A DNA stretch of 64,000 nt from Sphingorhabdus rigui (GTDB lineage: Bacteria; Pseudomonadota; Alphaproteobacteria; Sphingomonadales; Sphingomonadaceae), in assembly GCF_014196595.1 (NCBI RefSeq), contig NZ_JACIEA010000003.1, positions 178,956 to 242,955 of the forward strand, given 5' to 3'. Positions 54,117 to 61,671 of the stretch are shown here, piece after piece. The notes under the pieces were generated by a model that saw only the letters and a program-made list of their open reading frames with translations, was not told where the DNA came from and did no database searches. The position numbers were made by a program, and so were the translations under genes. How positions within the stretch are numbered: position 1 is the stretch's first letter; the number at the start of each line of letters is the position of its first letter.

Positions 54117-55314
54117 GGGTTGCAATATAATCACGAGCCTTGTCGCAATAATAGTCGGTAAAACGCAACGCGAGCATTTCGGCTTCTTGCGAATAGGGGC
54201 CGGGGGTGTAGCCGGGGCTGTTCACACCCACTTGATTGTTTTCGGCCAGCATCTTGTCTTCCAAATTTGTCATGGTCCACAAGGAGATGAGTTTTTCGAC
54301 GTCATAATCGACACCTTCGACAGCATCTTTATGGACATACCATTTGCCGGTGACGTGGGTTTCATTGGGGCCGACGGGCATAGCGCTGAACATGAAAACA
54401 TGGTCTGCGGTGCAATGGACAAAACAGTGCGGATCAACTGCCCAGCGCATGGAACCGATATCGCCTTCATTGGCGTCGCACATCAGTTTTTTGGACAGGT
54501 GCTTCCCATCGCCCGATATCGAAACGCAGCCGTCGTTCAATGCAAAGCGTGCGATTTGCCAATAATGCCCCTCAACCGGGGTTTGCGGCAGGCCAAGCGC
54601 GTCCATTTTCTCTTCGAAAGCCATGACGCGTGCATCTTCGCCGCTATCAAAATGCTTCGACATTCCAACCGGAAATGTTTTGGACAGTTCGGGGTGACCG
54701 GTGCTGCAATGATAGCATTCGCGACCATTTTCCATAACCAGTTTCCAGTTGGCATTTTCGACCAGAACGCTCTCATACGCCAGCTTTGCGTCTTTCAGAT
54801 TATGCGGCGCTGCATATTCGGCAAGCTTTGCACTAAAGTCGTCAATGGGTGGCGGTGTTTCGGACAGGCAGATGAAAATCGCCCCTGCAACACATTCGAT
54901 AGCGACAGGTTTTAGGCCATGTTCGGCTTTGTCAAAATCATCGCCCATCCGGTTTGCCGCAAACAAAGAGCCATCGAGATCATATGTCCAACGATGATAA
55001 GGGCAAACCAGCTTTGGTGCGGTCCCGCTGCCGACGGCGCAAATCATGGAGCCGCGATGGCGGCAGCTGTTGTGAAAGGCGCGGATATCGCCCTGCCGAT
55101 CACGCGTGATGATAACCGGCCATTTGCCGACCATCATCGAAAGATAGCTTCCGGCCTTGGGCAGTTCGCATTCGAGGCCAGCCATAAGCCAGCTTTGGCC
55201 GAAAATAGCGGCCATATCGAAATCGAAGCTATCAGGATCCGTATAAAGACCCTGCGGTAAGGTGTGTCCTTCGCGACGCTGCTGGAACAGCGCGTCCATC
55301 CGCCCTAAGTCCAT
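54103..55314 (-). CDS. Rieske oxygenase, quaternary-amine type (cluster B)
   Basis: This 403-residue oxygenase alpha subunit has Rieske ligands Cys84, His86, Cys104, His107 and mononuclear iron ligands His202 and His207 (ECYHCSTGHPE). The bridging residue is Glu199, as in its cluster A counterpart. The frame opens at 55383; AAAGG before ATG 55314 gives a protein the same length as the cluster A enzyme. It heads cluster B and is divergent from a GcvA-like regulator. The two Rieske proteins differ in most residues outside the metal sites, so they probably act on different N-methylated substrates. Confidence 0.87.
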   Translation of the reverse strand: MDLGRMDALFQQRREGHTLPQGLYTDPDSFDFDMAAIFGQSWLMAGLECELPKAGSYLSMMVGKWPVIITRDRQGDIRAFHNSCRHRGSMICAVGSGTAPKLVCPYHRWTYDLDGSLFAANRMGDDFDKAEHGLKPVAIECVAGAIFICLSETPPPIDDFSAKLAEYAAPHNLKDAKLAYESVLVENANWKLVMENGRECYHCSTGHPELSKTFPVGMSKHFDSGEDARVMAFEEKMDALGLPQTPVEGHYWQIARFALNDGCVSISGDGKHLSKKLMCDANEGDIGSMRWAVDPHCFVHCTADHVFMFSAMPVGPNETHVTGKWYVHKDAVEGVDYDVEKLISLWTMTNLEDKMLAENNQVGVNSPGYTPGPYSQEAEMLALRFTDYYCDKARDYIATHGKG

Positions 55315-55388
55315 TTTTATGCCTTTGGTTAATTTTCCCCAGATCGGAGAATGGGCCACTTGACCGGTCGAATAAAATCGCATTTTCG

Positions 55389-55402
55389 CATAGCCCTATG
55401 TC
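55389..55402. promoter_or_regulatory. Candidate LysR operator between cluster B and its regulator
   Basis: The perfect palindrome catag-cc-ctatg is followed by TC, so on the minus strand the segment reads GACATAGGGC, the same 10-mer found before cluster A. It lies 75 bp before the cluster B start and about 90 bp before the LysR start. Confidence 0.45.
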
Positions 55403-55491
55403 AAAATGTAGGGCAGTGACGTCATTGGAAACCAATATGATTTTGAAAGGTCGATTCCATTTCCAACCGCAGCAATATTAACCGTCGTTGG

Positions 55492-56406
55492 TTGCCGTTG
55501 AATGCCTTGCGCGCCTTTGAAGCGGTGGGCCAGAATTTGAGCTTCACAGGCGGCGCATCGGCGCTTTCGGTGTCGCAAAGTGCCATGAGCCGGCATGTCG
55601 GCGGGCTTGAGGAATTGTTGGGTAAGCAACTCTTTGTCCGTGATGCATCGCGCCTATTGCTAACACCCGCAGGGGAAGAGCTGTTGCCCGTCGTGAGCAA
55701 ATGCCTCGACCGGCTTGAGCAAACGATGAACTCGATCCGCAATGATGAAGTGACAAGCCGTTCGCTTCGGCTCCATGTGCCGCCATCCTTGTTGCAGCAG
55801 CTGTTTCTGCCAATGTTGCGCGATTTTCGGGCCGAACATCCGGGCATCCGGCTCGATGTTTCGAGCGCGCATGTCACTGGTTTGCCAGCCACCGATTTCG
55901 ATATGGCGATTGCCTATGACCGCCCCAATGTCGACGACCGGATTACAGACCTTCTTTGGATGGTCCGTGTCGCGCCGCTCTGTGCGCCTGCGACGGCGAT
56001 TGACAGTCAGGGTAAGTCGCTCGAGGAATTTCTGGAAAGTCAGGAGCTGCTTCACCTGAAACTGGACGGAGAACCGCGCGATCTTTTGTGGACGGCCTAT
56101 CTGCGACAAAATGGGCTGACCATGGCCACGCATGGCGGCCTCGCCTTTGATACGACGATTGCCGCTGCGCAATATGCCATGGCCGCAAGTGGGGTATTTT
56201 TAGGCGACGTAGATATGTTCGCCCGGGAAATCGCTGACGGGCGGCTTGTTATGCCATATGATGCAGTCATCGAAGATGGCTATGGCTATTATCTGAAACT
56301 CCACGCCGATGATTTGGGCGATCCTGCAATTTCCATGTTCCGCAGCTGGCTGATCAACCGGTTTGCGGCATTGCGGCAAGCGCCGAGTCTGCACGCGCTA
56401 GGCTGA
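55492..56406 (+). CDS. LysR-family regulator, GcvA-like
   Basis: This regulator of 304 residues from TTG 55492 starts PLNALRAFEAVGQNLSFTGGA, the typical GcvA N-terminus. It has the helix-turn-helix ALSVSQSAMSRHVGGLEELLG and a LysR effector domain. The annotated TTG lacks a ribosome binding site. In the same frame an ATT at 55459 is preceded by GAAAGG eight bases away and would add 11 residues. GcvA proteins sense glycine in enterobacteria; control of cluster B by its product glycine would be logical but is inferred. Its 3' end overlaps fdhD by 53 bp on the opposite strand. Confidence 0.85.
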   Translation: MPLNALRAFEAVGQNLSFTGGASALSVSQSAMSRHVGGLEELLGKQLFVRDASRLLLTPAGEELLPVVSKCLDRLEQTMNSIRNDEVTSRSLRLHVPPSLLQQLFLPMLRDFRAEHPGIRLDVSSAHVTGLPATDFDMAIAYDRPNVDDRITDLLWMVRVAPLCAPATAIDSQGKSLEEFLESQELLHLKLDGEPRDLLWTAYLRQNGLTMATHGGLAFDTTIAAAQYAMAASGVFLGDVDMFAREIADGRLVMPYDAVIEDGYGYYLKLHADDLGDPAISMFRSWLINRFAALRQAPSLHALG

Positions 56407-57154
56407 TCAGGCGAAGGCCGGATTTTTCCGCCACGTCGATCGCAAGGTCCGTCGCCGCTGATATGGTCACGAGCATTGGACAGTTGGCAAGAATAGCCTT
56501 CTGCGCCAGTTCAAGGCTGCAGCGCGCGGTTAAAATTATAAAGCCGGCTGCGATGTCGATGTGCGCGCGGGCAAGCGCTCCAATCAATTTGTCGAGTGCA
56601 TTGTGCCGGCCCACATCTTCCCGCGTCATTAAGATAGAGCCATCGGACGCGCAAAATGCCGCTGCGTGCGCGGAACCGGTTTGGGCATTGAGTGTCTGAT
56701 GTGCACGCAATGCCGATAATGCCGTAAACATGGCGGCGTCCGATACATCGATCTGCGCGGTGACCCGCGGCAAGGGACGCATGACCTCTTCCAGATTATC
56801 CATGCCACACAGCCCGCAGCTGCTTTCCGAAACGCGCTGACGGGCGCGGGCAAAGACTTTTTCGGCGTTTTCTGCTGGCACCTGAATCCGCAATATCCAG
56901 CCCAAGTCAGCCTTATGTGCGTCAACGGCCAAAATTTGGTCGGCGCGGCTAATCAACCCCTCGGACATGCTAAAGCCAATAGCATAATCCTCAAGATCAA
57001 CGGGCGTTGCCATCATCACGGCATAGCCGATGCCATTATATTCGATTGCGACAGGCGCCTCGACAATGATGCTGCGTTCTATGGTTTCGGTCGCGCCGTG
57101 ATCAGGCTTAAGCACAAAAAAATGGATTGGTTTTGAACCCTGATCAGGCGCCAT
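56354..57154 (-). CDS. fdhD: Formate dehydrogenase sulfurtransferase FdhD
   Basis: This 266-residue protein delivers sulfur to the molybdenum cofactor of formate dehydrogenase. It has the conserved pair Cys113/Cys116 (SSCGLCG) and the TREDVGRHNALDKLIG segment. The frame opens at 57223, but ATG 57154 overlaps the fdsD stop by 11 nt and gives the usual FdhD size. It is the last gene of the formate dehydrogenase operon. Its last 53 bp are antisense to the end of the GcvA-like regulator gene. Confidence 0.94.
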   Translation of the reverse strand: MAPDQGSKPIHFFVLKPDHGATETIERSIIVEAPVAIEYNGIGYAVMMATPVDLEDYAIGFSMSEGLISRADQILAVDAHKADLGWILRIQVPAENAEKVFARARQRVSESSCGLCGMDNLEEVMRPLPRVTAQIDVSDAAMFTALSALRAHQTLNAQTGSAHAAAFCASDGSILMTREDVGRHNALDKLIGALARAHIDIAAGFIILTARCSLELAQKAILANCPMLVTISAATDLAIDVAEKSGLRLISLARADSALAAMPQTG

Positions 57155-57356
57155 TTTGCGCGTCGGCCAGTAAGCTGATGGCAGCTGCAGCAATCGGAGA
57201 CAGGCCCGCAGTCCCATGCGCAAAAATCATCTTTTTCATGCGCGGGTCCCAGAATTGCTGAATGTGATCGGCGACCGCCGCAACAGGCGCAGCATCGGTC
57301 GCCAGATTGGTTGCAATCTGGTTTGCCATATGGACGAGGCGTTCGACGCTATTCAT
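57144..57356 (-). CDS. fdsD: Formate dehydrogenase delta subunit
   Basis: This 70-residue protein matches FdsD of NAD-dependent, soluble molybdenum formate dehydrogenases (MNSVERLVHMANQIATNL, HIQQFWDPRMKKMI). In Rhodobacter capsulatus-type enzymes the delta subunit aids assembly and cofactor insertion. It overlaps fdsA by 4 nt and fdhD by 11 nt. Confidence 0.92.
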   Translation of the reverse strand: MNSVERLVHMANQIATNLATDAAPVAAVADHIQQFWDPRMKKMIFAHGTAGLSPIAAAAISLLADAQNGA

Positions 57357-60211
57357 TCGGCAGCAATTCCGGTTTCGACCCGGCGAGAGCGTGTCGACAA
57401 AGCTTCATATTCTTCCTGCCACTCGGTTGGCCCGTTCGATGCGCTAATCTGAACCGCGGTGACCTTATATTCGGGGCAGTTGGTGGCCCAGTCGCTAAAG
57501 TCGGTGGTGACAACATTCGCCTGCGTTACGGCATGGTGGAATGTGGTGTAGACGACGCCGGGGGCAACGCGATCGGTTACGGTGGCGCGTAACGTCGTTT
57601 CTCCCGCGCGGCTTGCCAATTTGACCCAATCGCCCGATTTAACGCCGCGATCCTCGGCATCCACTGGGTGAATTTCTAGCAAATCCTCTGGATGCCAAGC
57701 GACATTTTCTGTTCGCCGCGTTTGCGCGCCGACATTATACTGCGATAATATGCGTCCGGTCGTCAGCAACAACGGAAAGCGTGGTCCGGTTTTCTCATCG
57801 GTTGGAACATAATCTGTCACAACGAATTTGCCTTTGCCACGGACGAAGCCGTCCACATGCATGATCGGCGATCCATCGGGCGCGTCTGCGGTCACGGGCC
57901 ATTGCAGCGAGCCGGCTTCATCGAGCCGTGCAAAGGACACGCCAGCAAAGGTCGGCGTAAGCCGCGCGATTTCGTCCATGATTTCGGACGGGTGGGTATA
58001 GTTCCAATCCAGCCCCATCGCCTGCGCCAGCCGCTGCGTGACTTCCCAATCTTCCAAACCGTTCATCGGCGTCATCACCTTGCGCACCGGCTGAATGCGG
58101 CGTTCGGCATTGGTGAACGTGCCATTTTTTTCAAGGAAGGTCGATCCGGGCAGGAAGATATGCGCGTAGTTGGCGGTCTCGTTCAGGAAAAGATCGTGGA
58201 CAATCACACATTCCATCGCCGCCAGCCCAGCCGAAACATGCGCCGTGTTTGGATCGGATTGAAGGATGTCTTCGCCCTGACAATATAGCGCCTTGAAAAC
58301 GCCATCGACCGCGGCATCGAGCATATTGGGTATGCGCAGGCCGGGTTCTGGATCCAGTGTTACGCCCCAGTCATCTTCAAACAATTTCCGCGTATTGCCA
58401 TCGCTGATGTGGCGATATCCGGCAAGTTCATGCGGGAAGCTGCCCATATCGCAGGCGCCTTGGACATTGTTCTGGCCACGCAGCGGATTAACACCGACAC
58501 CCCGGCGGCCAATATTGCCGGTCGCCATCGCCAAGTTTGCAATGGCCATAACGGTCGAGCTGCCTTGCGAATGTTCGGTCACACCGAGGCCGTAATAGAT
58601 CGCTCCATTGCCACCTGTGGCATAAAGCCGCGCGGCTGCGCGAAGCTCTTCGGCATCCACCAGCGTTACCGGCTGCAGATTTTCGGGGCTATTGCGCGCT
58701 TGCGAAACGAACTCGGCCCAATGGCTATATTCGTCCCAGTCGCAACGCTCCCGAATGAATGCCTCATCGGCCAGACCTTCGGTGACGATGACATGGGCCA
58801 TCGCCGTCAGCACGGCAACGTTCGTGCCGGGGCGAAGCGGAAGATGGTGCTGCGCCTCGATATGCGGCGAACGGACAATGTCGGTACGGCGCGGGTCGAT
58901 GACGATTAACTTAGCGCCCGGGCGACCATCCTGTCCACGCAAACGGCGTTTCATCCGGCTGGCAAATACCGGGTGTCCGTCGGTGGGGTTGGCCCCGATA
59001 ATGAGGATGACGTCGGTGTCTTCCACGCTATCAAAATCCTGCGTCCCCGCGCTGGTGCCAAAGGTTGTTTTGAGGCCGTATCCGGTGGGCGAATGACACA
59101 CGCGTGCGCAGGTATCGACATTGTTATTGCCAAAGCCTGCCCGGATAAGTTTTTGCACAAGGAAGGTTTCTTCATTGGTGCAACGGCTCGACGTAATTCC
59201 GCCAAGCGCATTGCGGCCATATTTCGCGCTAATCCGTTTCAGTTCGGACGCGGTGTAGGCAAATGCCTCGTCCCATTCGACTTCGCGCCACGGATCGCTG
59301 ATCGACTTGCGGATCATGGGCTTCAATATGCGTTCCTGATGCTGCGCATAGCCCCAGGCAAAGCGGCCTTTTACGCAGCTATGGCCACGGTTGGCCTTGC
59401 CGTCTTTGTACGGGACCATCCGCACCAGTTGTTCGCCGCGCATTTCGGCGCGGAAGGTGCAGCCAACACCGCAATAGGCGCAGGTCGTGACAACGCTGCG
59501 TTCCGGTGTGCCGACTTCGACCACTTTCTTTTCAACCAACGTCGCCGTCGGGCAGGCTTGCACACAAGCCCCGCAAGACACGCATTCAGACTCGAGGAAA
59601 TTATCGCTGGCGAGACCTGCAGAAATCTTTGAGTCCCAGCCTCTGCCTTCCATCGTCAGCGCAAGGGTGCCCTGCACTTCGTCGCAGGCGCGGATGCAAC
59701 GCGAACAGGCGATACATTTGCTGGGATCAAAATCGAAATAGGGATTGGAGTGATCTTTTTCCTGCCCAAGATGCGTGGCCTGCACATCGTAGCGGACATC
59801 GCGCAAACCAACGGCGCCTGCCTGATCCTGCAATTCGCAATCGCCATTGGCGGCGCATGTCAGGCAATCGAGCGGATGGTCGGAGATATACAGCTCCATC
59901 ACACCTTTGCGCAATTTTGCCAGATGCGGGGTTTGCGTGCGCACAACCATGCCGGGTTCCACAGGCGTCGTGCAACTCGCTGGGGTCCCTCGGCGGCCAT
60001 CGATTTCGACCAAGCACAAGCGGCATGAACCGAAGCTTTTAACGCTGTCGGTGGCGCATAATTTGGGGATCGACGTGCCTTGTTCCGCAGCCGCGCGCAT
60101 GACGCTTGTCCCTGCGGGCACAGTCACATTGCGGCCGTCGATCGTAAGCGAAACTGTTTCGTCCGAACGGCTTTCAGGGGTCCCAAAATCATTTTGCGGC
60201 TGGTATGTCAT
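57353..60211 (-). CDS. fdsA: NAD-dependent formate dehydrogenase alpha subunit
   Basis: This 952-residue catalytic subunit oxidises formate to CO2. The N-terminus is a [2Fe-2S] domain (Cys52, Cys63, Cys66, Cys80). Two [4Fe-4S] clusters follow (CIACSRCIRAC and CVSCGACVQAC), then a further cluster motif (CAYCGVGC) and the bis-molybdopterin domain. Cys372 in CARVCHSP is the molybdenum ligand, equivalent to the selenocysteine of E. coli FdhH. Electrons pass to FdsB and NAD. mobA ends 4 bp upstream, and fdsB/fdsG lie further upstream in the same operon. Confidence 0.96.
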   Translation of the reverse strand: MTYQPQNDFGTPESRSDETVSLTIDGRNVTVPAGTSVMRAAAEQGTSIPKLCATDSVKSFGSCRLCLVEIDGRRGTPASCTTPVEPGMVVRTQTPHLAKLRKGVMELYISDHPLDCLTCAANGDCELQDQAGAVGLRDVRYDVQATHLGQEKDHSNPYFDFDPSKCIACSRCIRACDEVQGTLALTMEGRGWDSKISAGLASDNFLESECVSCGACVQACPTATLVEKKVVEVGTPERSVVTTCAYCGVGCTFRAEMRGEQLVRMVPYKDGKANRGHSCVKGRFAWGYAQHQERILKPMIRKSISDPWREVEWDEAFAYTASELKRISAKYGRNALGGITSSRCTNEETFLVQKLIRAGFGNNNVDTCARVCHSPTGYGLKTTFGTSAGTQDFDSVEDTDVILIIGANPTDGHPVFASRMKRRLRGQDGRPGAKLIVIDPRRTDIVRSPHIEAQHHLPLRPGTNVAVLTAMAHVIVTEGLADEAFIRERCDWDEYSHWAEFVSQARNSPENLQPVTLVDAEELRAAARLYATGGNGAIYYGLGVTEHSQGSSTVMAIANLAMATGNIGRRGVGVNPLRGQNNVQGACDMGSFPHELAGYRHISDGNTRKLFEDDWGVTLDPEPGLRIPNMLDAAVDGVFKALYCQGEDILQSDPNTAHVSAGLAAMECVIVHDLFLNETANYAHIFLPGSTFLEKNGTFTNAERRIQPVRKVMTPMNGLEDWEVTQRLAQAMGLDWNYTHPSEIMDEIARLTPTFAGVSFARLDEAGSLQWPVTADAPDGSPIMHVDGFVRGKGKFVVTDYVPTDEKTGPRFPLLLTTGRILSQYNVGAQTRRTENVAWHPEDLLEIHPVDAEDRGVKSGDWVKLASRAGETTLRATVTDRVAPGVVYTTFHHAVTQANVVTTDFSDWATNCPEYKVTAVQISASNGPTEWQEEYEALSTRSRRVETGIAAE

Positions 60212-60215
60212 ATGT

Positions 60216-60761
60216 CTACCTTATACCCATATTCGACCGTTGAGCAGCATATTGTGCCAGTTCCCGGGGCGTATTCAAGTTGTGAAAAACATCTGCGGAT
60301 GTGATTGCTTGTGCGCCGGATACGGCAATCCAGTTGCGCATAGATAGATTATCCTGATGACGCAGATGTCTGTCCAGCAATGGCGCAAGTGCGACAGGCC
60401 AGACGCCAAACAGATAATGACCATCAATATAGATGGCGCGTTCAGAAGAGCCATCTATCGGAAACTGCGCCACGGGCACAACATCGCAACCCGCGGTCAC
60501 CACCGCATCAAACCCGTTTTGCTGCGCATAATGCAGCGCGGCATTCAGGCCACCCAAAGGCCCCATTCCTGCGAATGGCCGGTCTTCGACCCAGTCCATG
60601 CCCGGCCAAGCGCGCCCACAGACAATCAATTTGTCGACCTGATCGCGTAAGCCATCGGCGACATGTTCGATCAGCGCGGTTCCATTTAGGGGTGCCGCTG
60701 CCTTGTCGCTCCCAAAGCGCGTAGCCTTGCCGCCAGCGATGATCGCGCCCAGCCGCTTCAT
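60216..60761 (-). CDS. mobA: Molybdenum cofactor guanylyltransferase
   Basis: This 181-residue nucleotidyltransferase starts with LGAIIAGGKATRFGSDKA, the GTP-binding loop of MobA, which attaches GMP to molybdopterin to give the MGD cofactor. FdsA uses bis-MGD, so placement directly upstream of fdsA makes sense. It is separated from the homocysteine methyltransferase-like gene by 43 bp and from fdsA by 4 bp. Confidence 0.92.
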   Translation of the reverse strand: MKRLGAIIAGGKATRFGSDKAAAPLNGTALIEHVADGLRDQVDKLIVCGRAWPGMDWVEDRPFAGMGPLGGLNAALHYAQQNGFDAVVTAGCDVVPVAQFPIDGSSERAIYIDGHYLFGVWPVALAPLLDRHLRHQDNLSMRNWIAVSGAQAITSADVFHNLNTPRELAQYAAQRSNMGIR

Positions 60762-60804
60762 GCAAAATCCATTGGATAATGGTCCATTGCCGCGTGCCGA
60801 TCCG

Positions 60805-61671
60805 TCATGACAGACCGTCCCGCAGTGCGCGGATATGTTCCGGGCCTATTCCGCAGCACCCACCGACCATATTTGCGCCTGAAGCCACCCATTTTTGTGC
60901 CCAGTCCAAGTAGCGGGGCGGATCAAGATCTGCGCGAATTTCTCGAAAGCCGCCATTGGCGGGCACTTCCTCGTCGGCGTGGGCAAAACCATTCGCATAT
61001 ACGCCAATAGCGATGGATTCTGTGCCCAAAGCCTGCTTGGCGCGGAAGACCGCGTCTTCCATCACTTCAGGCGCGCTGCAATTGAATAATATCGCCTCCG
61101 CACCGCATTCGGACGCCAGCGAGGCGGCCTGTTCGATCGTCTCGCCTGAGCGTAACATCGCGCTGCCTTCATCATTCAGCGTGAAGGATAACCAAAGCGG
61201 TCGCTCGTCGGCTTTCAGCATTTCGCCAACCAATCGCGCTTCTGCCAATGTGCTCAATGTTTCGGCAAGCCAAATATCGGCAAAAGGCGACAGACCTTCA
61301 ATCAGAACTGCTAAGATTGCCCGTGCTGCTTCAACCTCAAACAGGTCGGGCCGATAGGAGCCCAAGACCGGCGGCAGCGAAGCTGCCACAATCAAATCAT
61401 GCCGATTAGCGACATCTCGCGCCAACTGTCCTGCAAGCCGCGCAAGTTCGGTGCCGCGTTTGAGGAAACGCTCTTCGCCGATGTGAAAGGGAACCACAGC
61501 ATAGCTGTTTGTCGAGATCACCTTTGCACCTGCCAACGCATAGCGTTCATGGGCCTGGGTGATAAATTCCGGCGCTTCCATGAGCGCAAGAGCGGACCAT
61601 TCCGGTTGTCGGAAAGGCGCGCCTAATCGCTGCAATTCGCGGCCCATACCACCATCTAATATGGTGGTCAT
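60805..61671 (-). CDS. Homocysteine S-methyltransferase family protein
   Basis: This 288-residue TIM-barrel protein has the methyltransferase start ILDGGMGRELQRLG and zinc ligands Cys198 (FNCSAPE), Cys272 and Cys273 (GGCCGIGPEH). The family includes MmuM (S-methylmethionine donor), the N-terminal domain of MetH, and betaine-homocysteine methyltransferase. It transfers a methyl group to homocysteine or a related thiol. It overlaps fdsB by 4 nt and sits between formate dehydrogenase genes. A methyl donor such as betaine or a sulfonium would link it to the neighbouring clusters, but the sequence does not identify the donor. Confidence 0.87.
   Translation of the reverse strand: MTTILDGGMGRELQRLGAPFRQPEWSALALMEAPEFITQAHERYALAGAKVISTNSYAVVPFHIGEERFLKRGTELARLAGQLARDVANRHDLIVAASLPPVLGSYRPDLFEVEAARAILAVLIEGLSPFADIWLAETLSTLAEARLVGEMLKADERPLWLSFTLNDEGSAMLRSGETIEQAASLASECGAEAILFNCSAPEVMEDAVFRAKQALGTESIAIGVYANGFAHADEEVPANGGFREIRADLDPPRYLDWAQKWVASGANMVGGCCGIGPEHIRALRDGLS

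Noticed and set aside
55315..55458. Glycine riboswitch upstream of cluster B or its GcvA-like regulator
   Set aside because: The gap is short and I could not find the tandem aptamer architecture.
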